Assembly: GCA_005784505.1 (NCBI GenBank)
Contig: VCAZ01000049.1
Location: 1,665,001-1,729,000 of the forward strand
Length of the DNA: 64,000 nucleotides
Direction of reading: 5' to 3'
DNA from: Bagarius yarrelli
Taxonomy: Eukaryota; Chordata; Actinopteri; Siluriformes; Sisoridae
Shown: piece by piece, positions 24,317-37,600 of the stretch
Layout of the letters: every line of letters begins with the position of its first letter
Numbering within the stretch: position 1 is the first letter of the stretch
Notes under the pieces: generated by a model
Database searches by the model: none
What the model saw: only the letters and a program-made list of their open reading frames with translations
What the model was told of the DNA's origin: nothing
Translations under genes and position numbers: made by a program

Positions 24317-26207
24317 GCTGCCGTGCTCTTTTGTGTACTTAAATAAACAGCCTTTGTGCATGGCGAAATGCATATAAGTCTCCTCCAGGTTCATTCTTTG
24401 AGAAAATTCTTTTGTAGAGGTCGTCTTTGTGTATCCTGGTGTCCTACCTCAGACAGTAGTGGGACGATGAAAGCTGTTTAAATTATAGAGCTCTATGTAA
24501 TTTGTGTTGTACGTCTGACCCATTAATTATCTCTGTCGCAGCATTTCAGACTCCTTGGGGACTCTATTTACCTTGCGTCAATTCCAGGTCGGTTTATAAC
24601 AAGAAGGTTGGATTCTTCCAATAACTGTAGTCCCTATATTTATTGTTAAAATGTATACTGCTTGTCTTGCATGTTAATTTTTATTATTAACATGTCATGT
24701 GATTTTTACTGGCATCCATGAATGATGTTGTTTATAATGAAACTCTGAGATTACCGTTTCATTGCCATGTTTGTCCATATTTACATTACTTAATAGTTTC
24801 CTACCTTACTCACAAAGCTCTTCCGCTGCTTTGCCTTGTGTTGCTAGCGTGTGATGCAGCTACACTTCACACGTCTTTCATTCTGTCCTTCGGCAGCTTA
24901 GACTTCATGCTAACACATTTGTACTTCATTAGTCTCAGCTTCCAAATGTTAATTGCGAAAATGCGTTCGAAATTCTACAATAGAATCCAGTATGATTGGT
25001 TGGATTCTACATAATTTAAAACCAAATATAAACTGCAATTGGTCGCTGTAAGTATTAGTCAGACTTTTGGCCAGTAATGTAGCCCAGGACATATCCTAAT
25101 ATTTGTCTGTGCAAAATTAGTGTTGGGGCATGTTGGTGTTGATTTAATAGGCGAAATTGTTTAGAATAGCTGCATTGCAGTCTAGAGATTTTATTTCTTT
25201 CGTTTCCTATTCTGTTGCTCATTTTATGGCGAATAAATAAGAACGCCTGCTCTCTGGTTTTTGTGTTAGTAATCAAATCTGACAAATATCCCCTAACGAT
25301 TTATTGAGCTAAACAATTTTTGTGCTGCATAGCCTTTGATTATACAGTATAGACCATGCATATTTAGGTTGTTTATTTATCCGCAATTGTTTTGGATAAC
25401 AAATGCATTTTAGGATCAACGATTAGCCACAAAACCCTTACAAACTCCACTGATTCAGTTGTCTGGGTTTTTTTCACCTAAGTTTTTTTTAAACTGAATG
25501 TAATTGACCGTTTAACCTGCTCTGTTTATTAACCACTTCCTTAAATTGGCCCACACTAGACACTTCTCTGCCCTTTGAATCTGTGGTTCTTCATGATTTT
25601 GTTTGTGTGGCTTCCGCTGTGTGACCCTGTGTGGGCTAAACGTGAGTGCAGTACACACAGGCTGCCATTGTTTAGAATTTCTGTCTGAATGAGAAGTGTT
25701 GACGTTGCTGTATGTTGTGCTTTAGCCTCAGGGAAACCTAAAGCTGCCTGTTACTTATTAGGTGGTATGTGCAGCAGAAATGTAAACTTGTCCAGTCAGC
25801 AGTCTCTGATGAGAAAAATGAAATCTGACATGGGCAACAAAAACATATAAAGAACCTTATTTCATGTTTGTAGTTTCATAGATTTGTATTTTTTTTTTTA
25901 TAGATTTTAGACATTTCAAGAGTTTCACTTTTATAAATATGAACATTTTTGGGGTTTGGACTGAAAAACCTAAAAAAAAATTAGGAAATATAACAATAGA
26001 ATTGGTAATATTTACACTAGATATAATATTTGTCATTTACAAGGTTTAAAAATAAAAACTAAATGAAGTTTTGAAAAATAAATTATTTGTATTTTTTCTG
26101 CTACAGTAAAAGAAAACATTTTAATGTTTGGTGATTTGGTTGTGGGGTGAAAAGAGATCAGGCTGTGTACTACAACCATCTGTCGGCAAATGCAGTGTGT
26201 GTGTAAC

Positions 26208-26270
26208 AGTGAGAGAGAGCGAGAAAGAAAAAGGAAAGCGAAAGAAAGAGAGAGAGAAAAAGAACGAGAG
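26208..26270. repeat. Purine-rich (GA)n-like tract
   Basis: Imperfect GA/GAAA run of about 60 bp in btbd7 intron 1. Confidence 0.8.
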
Positions 26271-27654
26271 ACTCAGTGGCCCACATCTGCCATGCAGGTC
26301 GAGCAGAGCCACAGATAAACCGATCTTCAACCAGCTGTTTGTGCATGCTCTGACACTTACTTCAAAATGTTTTCTTGTCTCTACATCTCTGGCATGTAAC
26401 CTGGCAGTGGAATGCTCACACTGATTGACAAAAGGTGGAAACAAAGGAAGCTCATTCCTGCTTCTTGAATTCTTTGCAGCTTTCCAAAATGCAAGGCGTG
26501 CAGACTTTTCTTGAACACAGATAAATCAGGTGCTACTGTTTTGGAAATACATCGGAGTGCTTTTACATATGCATTTATTCTGTAAAATTTATACTATTAG
26601 TGTCTCATCTACACCTATTGCAGGTGAAAACATGGCGATTTTATTTATGCGCAGATCATAAAACCTGTCTGAGTGTTCAAGCAAGTTTCGAGTTCAATTC
26701 TAATCAGAATTTGATTTCGTCAAGAAAGCCATTCGACTACCTCTGGTATGCGAACCAAACATGCTATATGGTTCGGGCTTTAGGCATCAAAGGAAAAAGA
26801 AGGTGACTATGGCTAATCTGACCCATGGTAGACCGACAGAAATAGGCTGTGTTCCAGACTGACAGTCATAAAGAGGAAAAAAAATCTGGAATTTATATGG
26901 AAAACATATATTTAAAATTGAAAATGAATGATTTCATGCCGAAAGTGCTTTGTTTAAGTTTGGCATACCAGAACAGAAGTCCAGCACATTCAGGTACATG
27001 TTTAATATTCTATGGAAAGAGATTTGAACTTTGATTCTACTTGTTGTGCAATCCATTGTCTTGGCCTATAAGCTTATAAACATGCAAATATAAAATGACT
27101 TTTGTTTGAGGCAGCTTTTTTTGCTGGCCGGCTCTACAACTAAGTGAAATTGAGGCTTGTGCAAGTTCTTAGTCAGCAAACAGTGTTGCCCACCATTTTT
27201 GACGGCCTTGGCACCACAGTTTCTTAAAAAATCAATGGATCTATCTGCACTTGCAGATGAGAGCGGTCAGGTGTTCAGTAAGTGATCTTAGCTGGCAGGT
27301 CACGTTAGTAATGAAGCTCAATATCTACCTTAAACTGATTTTACTGATAGTTTTGCTTTATGCTCAACCCCAGCTAAGAGCAGTATGTCAGTTGTTAGCC
27401 AACAATCAATCATTCCAAGAATCACCAATACAATATTTTGTCTGCACTATTTATTTATTTCTGGTCTTGTATGGTCTTGTAAGTGCATCATCAGGACAAG
27501 TTGTGACCGCTTCTTAATGGGGAAAAATGGTAGCACATGTAGTAAAATTTTAAGATTATGTACACTCTGCATAAGTGTGTCTTCCCCAAACTGTTGCCAA
27601 AAAGGTAAAAGCACAGAGATGTCCATTATGTTTTTGTGGTAGCATTACAACATT

Positions 27655-27797
27655 AACATTTACATTTCTGGTGTTTGACAATGCTCTTATCCAGAGTGAT
27701 TAATATTTATTCACTCATTTATACAACTAAGCAATTGGAGGTTAAGGTTCTTGCTCAGGGGCCCAACAGTGGAACAGCGACTGTACCCCAGACCTCC
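27655..27797 (+). repeat. Dispersed SINE-like repeat, copy D
   Basis: Diverged copy: 'tttgacaatgctcttatcc', 'agagtgattaatatttat', 'aagcaattggaggttaag', 'ttcttgctcaggggcccaac'. It lacks the final 'ttaaccattacg' block. Confidence 0.7.
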
Positions 27798-28477
27798 TAA
27801 ACAAACATGAGTGACCTCACTAATACTTTGTTCGATAAAGTTGTGGCTAAATTGGAAAATGTCAACAGCCTTGCTTCAACATCTAGTGATTTTTTTTCTA
27901 ATATGTGAAGATTATTATAGGAGTTAGAGTGAAACTAGATCTGAAACAAAATGTAACTATGGTTCTGTGGTTATAATTAGGTTTTGTTGATGACTTTCCT
28001 TTTGATATTTGAAAAAGGAACAAGTGCATAATAATACTCTTTAACTTTCTGTTCAGTCAAGCATGCAGAAGTCACACACACCTGTGATGCACCAGGGTTT
28101 TTTTTTATGGTAAATGATATTCTGAGTGAGTTGAATCAGTAGCCCTGGGCTAGCAGTTAAATGGTTGAAAGCTAAATGCTTTTTTTATAATGTGTTAATG
28201 GACCTCATTGTCTCCAGATTGCAAGAAATAATTTTTGATATAATATAATAAAATGTACTAGTAGCTTTGTTATACCATTATGCAACAGTAAATACATATA
28301 TTATTTTAAGGCAGTTTTGGTGAGAGTGTGATACTCTATGCGGACAAGAGTATTGAATCCCCTGACTAAAGCTGTCACAGTTATTAAATACCATATGATT
28401 GCAAGTATTTATAACTGCTGTCATTGTATCAAAAAACACATTATTATTATGATTATTAGCCACAAGGGAGAGATGCA

Positions 28478-28895
28478 GCACCCTCCATCCAGAGTATGTG
28501 AGTGGAGTGGGAGCGGAGCAAGAAATGGAGTGATGTGATTTTGCCCGAGTTGAGTGGAGCCGGAGTTAGGAGCAGAGTTTTTGAAAGTGTTTTGTTTTTT
28601 TTATGTTGCGGCAAGCACGCTACACTAACGCTCCATCACAAGCTCAGCAAATGTTAATAGCCCATAATGCAACTGCATAGAGCATGAACGAATTCATATG
28701 TTGCTAAACAGGTAAACTCCGCTAGTAGAACAGTATAAAAGTATCTTTAATTAAATATTTACAGTGGAGCGTTAATAAGGCTCCAATTTTTCCAGTGAGC
28801 GAACATAAAGCGAGAAGTAAGAAAGGAGGAGCTGCAGTGGAGCGATTTTAAAATTCTTAGAACGTTAAGTTAAGCGGAAATTCCTGCTGCACCAC
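28478..28895. mobile_element. Candidate unclassified transposable element
   Basis: A 420-bp island with a GGAGCG-rich left part (agtggagtgggagcggagc) and right part (cagtggagcg at two places). Short inverted ends, 'atgcagcacc' at the left and 'cctgctgcacc' at the right, suggest a DNA transposon. No coding content and no second copy in the window. Confidence 0.35.
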
Positions 28896-29980
28896 TTCTT
28901 TCACATACTATGCCTCTAACATGCTAGCTCAGCCCGCTTTAAGTAAATAAGTTCAAATGACACTTTTCCGCACCACTGACTCATATCAGCACAATTATAC
29001 AGCAAAGCTGATTATTTCCTGTAATCTTTTAGTCATTACAGAGCAGAATCAGTTTTGTTTGGAAATGTGACATCTTTGTTATGGTCATATTTTATTGTGA
29101 CAGATTTGTTATTAAGAACATTTTCAAATTTCTGAAAGTTACACTAATTATTTATTGTTTTCTGAATAAATAACTATTAAATTTATTTAAATGTGTGATT
29201 TTTGTCTCTACTATTTTGTGCAATGACCTCCACACTGTAAACGCTTGATTTCTAAAGTGTTGCTGTGGGGATTTGTGGAAACCTGCTTTGTGTCATACTG
29301 AAACAGCTTTTGGACTTTTTAGTGCCACTGACAAAAATCCAATGCCACGAAGACATGCTTCTAACCTTATGGCAACAATTTGGGGGAAGCACATATATGT
29401 AGGTGTGCTGTCTACACTTGTTCGTAGTTAGAATGCTGTTGTGATATTTCTGGGGATTGTAGTTCTTATAACCATAATGAATAATACCTTAATGGAAAAC
29501 GTACCTCATACCATTCTGGGTTGGCTTAATCCATTAGTCTTCAGTGTTGATTTTACTGAAGAGCCTTTAGTTTGGGGGTTGGTGAGGGTCCATGGGGTTC
29601 CTTCCAGACAAAGCTCAGCAATGCTTTTGTAGCCTAGTCCTGTCTTCTCTCATTAGTGTCACATTATCCAGCTTCAGGGGCAATTGCAACATGCTATCTA
29701 TCCACCTCTCTACCAATCGTGTTTACTTGTCGTTCTTTTTGGATTATTTTTTTTAGGTGCTTATGTTGTAAGTGCTTACATTTTCATTCGCTGTAGCATT
29801 TAGCTGTCATTCTACAGCATCAAGTAGAGAGTCTCTGTGATTTATGTAGTAGATTAGTGCTGATTAGTGATCGAGTGCTGGCTAAAAGCTTTTCTGTCAC
29901 TCTGTTGAGCAGTTGACTGGCTGTGCGACTTGGATTTAATCACAGTGCATAAAGAAAATATAACTTATAATACTAATATA

Positions 29981-30280
29981 GGGTTGGGTGTTATGACCCA
30001 AAATGAAAACATTAATTAATTGAATATTTTACCTCGAATAAAATTAATAAACTTTTTTTGGCCGTCAAGCTCCTCCTGTTGCTCAGACTCCATGTTTGAA
30101 ATCTCTCTGCCATGTCGCTTCAGCGCCATTAGCTAAACCAGGAGGAATCACATTATTCCCCTTTGGTAGTACATGGTAAAAGGCGAACAGATGAAAAAAT
30201 AGATAAATAAACATCATGGGAACATAACATCAGGTTTCAAATTTTCGGTTTAGATTACTCAAGATTAATCGTCCAGCCCC
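29981..30280. mobile_element. Short inverted-repeat (MITE-like) element
   Basis: About 300 bp between 'gggttgggtgttatgac' and 'gattaatcgtccagcccc'; the second, complemented, starts ggggctggacgattaat, an imperfect inverted repeat of the first. Non-coding, in btbd7 intron 1. Confidence 0.5.
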
Positions 30281-32370
30281 ACACGCTCATATACAGATAT
30301 ACTCACACACATGCTTTTTAATCTATAGAAGAACAGGAAACTAACATTTAAATACTAATCTGAGGTAAACCAAATCTTAAATGTGTGTGTGTGTGGTCTG
30401 ATTAATATAGACTTATTAACTGCAGTTTTCTGCAGATATAGGCTACTATCTGACTGAAGGTCATTTTCTTTTTTTAATGATGTCTTTCCCTAAACCCAAA
30501 TATACACTTGTATATCTTCTCAAAAATATAAGCTATTAATTTTAAATGAAGTTAAATTAAGCTCTAAGAAATGAGTTCAATCTGTCTAATACAAAGACAA
30601 ATCATAAATAATTAGCCAGCCTTCTGGAGTAGTGAAAGCTTTATTGTGTTACCCAGACTTGGATTTTGGTTTACTAAAAGCTGAATTGGAGAGGATAAAA
30701 ACCAAAGTTAAAAATAAGTGTGTGAATTCAAATGTGGTTATATTTCTGCTTTTCTGATAGAGGTTTTTATTCAGCACAAGTGTGTCTTTGCCTTTAATAA
30801 ATAGTTAAATCTAGGGGTCAATACCCGACATTGCAGGTTAGGTTAAGCATCCCATGGTAAACAATATCATCAGAGACTTGATAGGGTCTTTTCCACATTT
30901 TTGTGTGTTTCTAATCAGATCAGGTAAAAACTTAAAATTGATCCAACCATGGCTAATGTGTTTGGCAGGATTTATATAAAATAAGTTGTGCAGTAAGTAG
31001 CGAAGAACATTTTGCACCATTACATGAGAACCAAATGAAAACTCTTGTACTGCAAGCCTTAATAAGGATGATTTATTTTCATTCTTTTGCCACAGCACAG
31101 CTTTGAATAAAAAACTAATAGCCCAGACACAAAAGCTGCTTTCATACACTTGTGTAATTATTTTCTGCTTTGTTTTAACCTACCTATAAAATCAGCATAT
31201 TACAGTTCTCTGTCTTAAATGCATCATTTCTCAAAATCATTCAATTGTTTTCGTGTTTTTTTGATTTTTTACATTCGTTACTGATTTTTAAAATATTTGT
31301 ATTGCTTACTGTTAGTTACCTAATTTGTCGCTCAGTATTTTAGAAGAGGAGTGACAACTCTTATTGGCTAAATGTTTCTGCTTAATGCTGTATAATAAGG
31401 AAAAGTAAAAACAGCAACAAATACAGCTCTTATTTAAAGAATTTGTTAATGTGTGACCTGGTAATAAAAGCCTCAGATGTTAGATTAGGAAATGTGAGTT
31501 TTAAGAATTTTTTTTTTGTTTTTGTTTTTTTAGCTTCATGCAGTATCTTAGTTACAGCTAGATAAGGCAACAGGTTTGCTTAAAATCAGCTAAAAAAATC
31601 AGTCCCTCCAGGATTACACTTTGTTTTTGTAAATACAACCAAAAATCTTAATATTGTTATTATTTATTTTCACATTTTTAATTAATTAACAATACTTACA
31701 TTGGTAAGGCAAATTATTCTTCATTTAAACTATACTAGTCAATATTTAACCTGGATCAAAACCTTTTATCATCGTTGTCCTGAAGCAAAAGCAATACCTG
31801 TTCTTGTCTTAGGACAAATTTGATTTCCTTTTTTAATTTACTTATGTAATTGTTTTGTGTTTGTAAAACCCTTTGGAGACTGACATGTACACAACTATAC
31901 AGAAGATTCAGAGAATTTGAAAGATGTCCGTATGAATAATCAAGAGGCAGATAGGTGCGGTATGTTTAGTTTTGTTTGTGCATGATTTATCAGCAAAATA
32001 ATTTCTTGGAAGGTGATTTCCTAGAATATTGAGAGAGAAAAATAAAAGCAAAAACCTGCTAGTGTTGACTTGCCTAGCTCCACGGTGAGAGCAATCTAAA
32101 ACAAATGTACACATTAATTGCATTTGTTATTTGACTTTCATTTTATTTAGTTCACATTTACAAAATCTCAAGTTAACAAAGTCTTATGTTAACTGTTAGA
32201 AATAGGTGAAAATCTAGGAATAAAAACTAACCGTGAGGATGACATACTGTTGGCATTCCACAGAGAAAATTCTCGCAGCAGCATACATCAGTATTCAAAT
32301 TAACCAAATAACCAAATCAGCTGTATGACAAGTTTCAGGTGATGGAACTACACTGATTAATGTGAGATTA

Positions 32371-32941
32371 GGCCTGCACAATATATCGTTTTATTGACAT
32401 CACAATGTGTGTATCTGCAATTCTCACATTACAGAATGTTAAGTATGTAAAGTGGGGGTTATATTTGACTGCACTATAGTTCAGAACACATATGTGAATT
32501 AATTATTGATTAATTGCAAAAAAAAAATGTGCACGTTGTTTTAAGGGTTGTTATTGTGTAAACATTTCAAGCCAGTTTAAAGCATACAGGAGCAAGAAAC
32601 AATAACTTAAGATTTATTGTACCTAATTTTAAGTGTAAAGACGATACAGTGTAATTTTACATTTGATTATACAATTACTGTATCTGAATCTCTACAAAAA
32701 CATAAAGCACAGTTTATTTCATTTACTTCTTTGTTCTATTGTGTTTATCTATGCTATGTACATTATCTATGCTATCATTTGAGTATTATAATTTACGCAG
32801 ATGCACTTTTACAAAATCACCATAATCACTCTAAAATAAAAATAAAAAAAATTGGGGGAAATTGTTTCCTATTGCAATATATTTTGCAAAAAAGCAAAAT
32901 ATTGCAATGTCAGGTTTTTTCCAATATTGCGCAGCTCTACT
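32371..32941 (+). mobile_element. Non-autonomous DNA transposon, copy 1
   Basis: About 570 bp with inverted ends: 'aggcctgcacaatat' left, and complement of the right end 'agagctgcgcaatattgg'. Internal blocks 'ttattgtgtaaacattt', 'gtgtaattttacatttgatt' and 'ctgtatctgaatct' recur, reverse-complemented and in mirrored order, at 38877-39410. That makes the two a family in opposite orientation. Confidence 0.7.
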
Positions 32942-33599
32942 AAAAACCGTAAAAGGTAACTGCTTTCCCGACAGTATAATGATGCTTTATGAAACCTAGT
33001 TGCTGTTGCTAGTAAAGACATTTCAGAGTCGGAGTCAAGGTACAACAAAGGGGAGTGTATTAGACATCCCAGCGGCTAACAGAGACAACTGTTGAAATGG
33101 TATCAACCGAAGATGCCAGGCCTGGGTTTTTTTTTTAGTGTAAAATGTTTTTATATTTATTATACATTTTTCAAAACTGTATCATTTTAAGCAGTATTTT
33201 TATTTCATTTTTAAAAATGTATGAACCTGTGTGTGTGAGAGAGAAGGGAGAATGTATTTTACATTTAAAAGGTGGCACCAAAGCTAAACCATTAAGCTCT
33301 TTTTAACCCCTTTATCCTTTTCAGTATTTTCCTTTTTGCAACATAAACTCAGCTATGAAGCTACTTTTGTTAACAGTTGGACAGACCATGGTTGGATAAG
33401 CACATCAGAGGCATTTAATTCAACATGGTTTCACCTCCATGCAGTCATGCATGCAGTCATGCATTAGAGCAGAGGTTCAGACATACCAGGAGTTTAAGTA
33501 GACAAAACAGTTTACCAAAGAAGCAACACAACAGATATTATTTGGGTCGTCTGAAGTCTGTCCATTGGGTGTGGGGGGGCATTTGTACTTTAACTAAAA

Positions 33600-33917
33600 T
33601 ATATATATGTATATGTATGTATATATATAATATAATATATAGTGTATGTGTGTGTATTATGTGTGTGTTGTGTGTGTATAGATGTGTGTATGTTTGTATA
33701 TTATGTGTGTGTGTGTGTGTATATGTGTGTGTGTGGTGTGTTGTATATATGTGTGTGTGTGTGTGTATATATATGTGTGTGTGTGGTGTGTGTGTGTATA
33801 TATATATATGTGTTGTGTGTGTATGTGTGTATATATATGTGTGGTGTGTGTATGTATATGTGTGTGGTGTGTATATGTATATGTGTGTATATGTATATGT
33901 GTGTATATGTATATGTG

Positions 33918-33948
<31 letters not shown>

Positions 33949-33950
33949 AA
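33600..33950. repeat. Compound (TA)n/(GT)n satellite, about 350 bp
   Basis: Mixed TATG, TGTG and TATA units. It yields long but meaningless Tyr/Val/Cys or Thr/His open frames on both strands, which are simple-repeat artefacts. Confidence 0.95.
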
Positions 33951-34441
33951 AATTCTAAAATAGCAAAAACACATTCCCCATATAAAAAAAGAAAACCACA
34001 TTAAACATGCACAGTGTGAGACATTAATGGCACTTACAAACCTACAAAGGGGACTTATTTTTGTCTTCCTTTTGTTCTATTAAGTCAGACACACTTGATA
34101 ATAGAAACCAGTGGGGTTGTTGAACAGACAAATTAGTATAGTAGTGATGTCATTATAATATATACTCAATTTAAATATAAAATGCACTTTGCACAGGTCT
34201 GGACTACTAGATTGCGGATGTCTGTTTCTGAGTATTGTGTGTTTTTTGTTTTATGGTATGTGTATTGTGTGAAGTCACACTATTTTAAATTACATCCAAT
34301 TTATTTTGGTTCCTCGACATCTGGCTGCATACTCTAAAATAAAAAAAATCCTGTCTTTATTTATCTTGATAATCAATTTAAAATTGTAATCACTAATTAA
34401 TTTCTTGCTGTGATTGAGTTGTCTCTAATCTCTGTCTACAG

Positions 34442-34671
34442 TGGGTATGGCTGTTCTGTCCTTGACTTTGAGTTTGACATCAGTCTCTGCACTGATGTTC
34501 AGAGAAGGCAGCTGAAGAAGAAAGCTCCTTGTTCGATCATAATGATGAGGAGACAAGTAAAGAAGTGACGAGGAAGAGGGAGAAAAAAGATGGGAGCCAA
34601 TGTTTCCAGCTACCCACATTCATGCTCTCCACGCTTCGGTGGAAACACACAGGCTCAACAGACCTTCATTG
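34442..34671 (+). other. btbd7 exon 2 with start codon
   Basis: Acceptor 'tctgtctacag' ends at 34441. Untranslated bases follow to the ATG at 34590, then 82 coding nt to a GT donor at 34672 (phase 1). The first residues, MGANVSSYPHS, match the conserved BTBD7 start, so the initiator is firmly placed. Confidence 0.85.
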
Positions 34672-37600
34672 GTGGGTATTTCAATAATTGATTAAAAAAA
34701 TACAGTATAATCCATTCTTACTAAAGTTCTCATCAGTAAATGTCAAATTAGATCATTTATATATTTATCTTGACAGATCAGAGACATTTTCCAGACAGTT
34801 AAGACTCATAGAACTTTACTTGCTGATTAAACTGCAAATTGAGTATTTTATGGCAGCTTGGATTTAGTTTGATTAAATGCATTGTCTATTTATTATGATG
34901 CAGAAGGGTTGATAGAGTTTATCGTATTTCTTATGATTAACCTTGGCCTTTTTTGTTTGGTGCCATTTTAGTAAGGATATTTAATTTTGCCACTGTGGAA
35001 AGTGCAGTTTAATTACCAGTGAAATGAAGCTGAAGACTGTGATTAACAGTGTGTCACCAAAACTATTAAAAGTGACAGGTAATGAGCTGTGGAATCCTAC
35101 CCAACTGTCTGCTTTTTGGGGAGCAGCTAGTTATCAATTCAGCTACAGTTTTTATTTTTAATTGCTAATACAGTCGCTGCTTTTAGGACAAAGAAGGGTG
35201 GAAATTAATGTCAGTATCACAGATTTGCATACAGGTTACATTGCAGACAATAGTATGTTGCATATGATTTTTTTTTGTTACAGTAAATGACAGTCAATGT
35301 AAATGCCGGATTATTTTATCACAATAGTCTACAGAACCAACCACTGCAATGATCAGAGAGCCATCTATTATAATAAACAAAATTCAAAAGTCAAATATGG
35401 GGTTTGAGGGGATTGGCGTGTATGCTAATCTTGCCATTTCTCCCAGAAGGCAACAATCATGTAATGTAATGACTTAGGTTTTATGAGAATTTATTTATAA
35501 ACTTTTATATAAGTTCCAGCTGTTTAGACTGACAATGCTTTGGATTGTTTCCCTGTCATATGATGCAAGAATTATTTCAATATAAAATGTTGTAAATGTT
35601 GTTTTCTAGTTTTTAAGGTTATTGTTTGGCCTCTTTCACAAATGCAAAAATTGTAAAGTAAAAAGCCAAATACTTCAAAGCAACATGGATATGGAAATTG
35701 GTTCATTAGCTGGGACGCATAATGTAATTGAAACTGTACGCAGTAACTGATATGTAAAATGACATGATAAGGCTAGTAAAATGTACAGTGTTGAAGCAAT
35801 TACAATTGTCTCATTCCTCAGGAACATCACTGTACTCGCAGCAAAGTTACACATGGGAGCCAAAGCTCTACAGCCTGGCTCATGGCGGCCATGAACGTGT
35901 CCCGGAGAGAAAGAAAAAGAGCTCTGGTCTGGCAACACTTAGGCGCCGCTTCATCCGTCGTCGCAGGGCGAGTCGTTCAGCCGACCATGCCAGGCACATG
36001 CGTGAATTGCTATCGGGTTGGCATGTTTGTGACGCTAATGCCCTAGTCGAGGAGTATGAGGGCACCGCTGCCCTCAAGGAGCTGAGCCTGGCCTCGAGTT
36101 TGGCTCGACCAGAAGCTGCCACCCTTAGATCTTGTATGGCCACCCTATTCCAGCACAAACACTGTGCCGACGTGGACCTGCTCTTTCAGGACGCCTGCTT
36201 TCCTGCCCACCGTGCCATCCTGGCTGCCCGCTGCCCTTTCTTTAAGAGCTTGCTATCATCCACAGGCTCAGCTAATTTAAGCTACAATGGACCAGAGGTG
36301 CTACTTAATGTGGGCACAGCAGGAATGGATGTCATGATGTTCTCGTCCTTGCTTCATTTCTTGTACACAGGTGAACTGGATTACACCAACAGAGAGGCAG
36401 AAACACGACTACGGAACGTTGATGTCCTCAGGCAACTGAGTGAGGAGTTTGGCATGCCTAACCCTTTGGAGGAAGACATGAGAATGCTGTTTCACTCAAT
36501 GTGCTACTACGACTCTTTACTCAGCTTCTGCTCTGAGCCTGAGAGCATAGATGCTTGCGATTCTGTAGGAGGAATTAGTGGCGGAGGAATTGCCGGAGTT
36601 GGCATTGTAAAAAGTGACCACTCCACATCCCCAGAGGAGGACCTGAGAGCCCACAAAGCTGTGCTTTCAGCACGTTCTCCTTTTTTCCGGAACCTTCTGC
36701 AGCGCCGTGTCCGGACTGGTGAAGAGCTAACTGAGAGAACACTACAAACACCTACACTTATTGTCCTGGACGAGTCAATCATCCCACGGAAGTACGCCCG
36801 CGTCATCTTGCATTGCATGTACACAGATGTGGTTGACCTAACACTAGTGATGCGTGGCAGTCCTTCCATGGGCAGTCTGAGTGAGACCCAGTCACTGGGG
36901 ACAAGTCCCTCTGCTGGCAAGAGTGCCATCCCCACACGCACAGAGGAAGCCATGGAGCTCTTCCATATTGCCCTGTTTCTGGAGTTCAGTATGCTGGCGC
37001 AAGGTAAGAGCTGTTTTACATGCATTCATACCTGTAACAGTGATGATCTTTAAACTACATCATGCTAATCAAAGGACTGTGGATAAATATATATATATAG
37101 CATAAACAAATAAACATCGGAATCTTGTGGTGGTAAAAGTTCCTCTATGAAAGTCCAGCTGTTGTAGTTGTTTCTTATTGTTCAAGTTCAAGGAGCTTTA
37201 TTGTCATTTCAAACATATATAGCAGAATGCAGTACACAGTGAGATGAAATATCGTTTCTCCAGGACCCCCTGGTGCTACACAAAACATAGAATTCCACAA
37301 AACAATAAAGAGCCACTAAACAGCATAGACATAAAGTGCATGTGTGCAACATAGTGCAGAAAGAGCAGTGCAATAAACAATACAAACATTACAAAGACAG
37401 TGCAAAAAGACGGAACATAATGCAATAGAGCCAACCATATTGTCAGATAAGGTAGACATGAAATGTGCAAATTAACAACATGTTGTGCAAATAGCATTGT
37501 AAAATTAGATTAGATTAGATTAGATTCAACTTTATTGTCATTGTGCAAGGTACATGTACAGAGCCAATGAAATGCAGTTAGCATCTAACCAGAAGTGCAT

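Larger units (their letters stand above)
22783..34441 (+). other. btbd7 intron 1 (11.7 kb)
   Basis: Inferred first intron. It holds a GT repeat (23307-23328), a hAT-like transposon (23817-24316), a purine-rich tract (26208-26270), a SINE-like copy (27655-27797), a candidate unclassified element (28478-28895), a MITE (29981-30280), a second MITE (32371-32941) and a GT/TA satellite (33600-33950). The stretches 24320-26200 and 30300-32370 hold nothing I recognise. Confidence 0.5.

Noticed and set aside
24718..25014. 98-codon open frame in btbd7 intron 1
   Set aside because: Hydrophobic but without family motif, splice context or codon bias; consistent with chance in AT-rich sequence.
33425..34001. 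Open frames of 90-177 codons on both strands
   Set aside because: They run through the GT/TA satellite and encode only Val/Cys/Tyr or Thr/His repeats; no start context or homology.
35764..35821. In-frame ATG upstream of btbd7 exon 35822
   Set aside because: The acceptor at 35821 and the exact family start MGANVS in the exon before it show that this ATG is intronic.
36507..37025. 172-codon minus-strand open frame
   Set aside because: Antisense shadow of btbd7 exon 35822-37003, caused by its coding composition.
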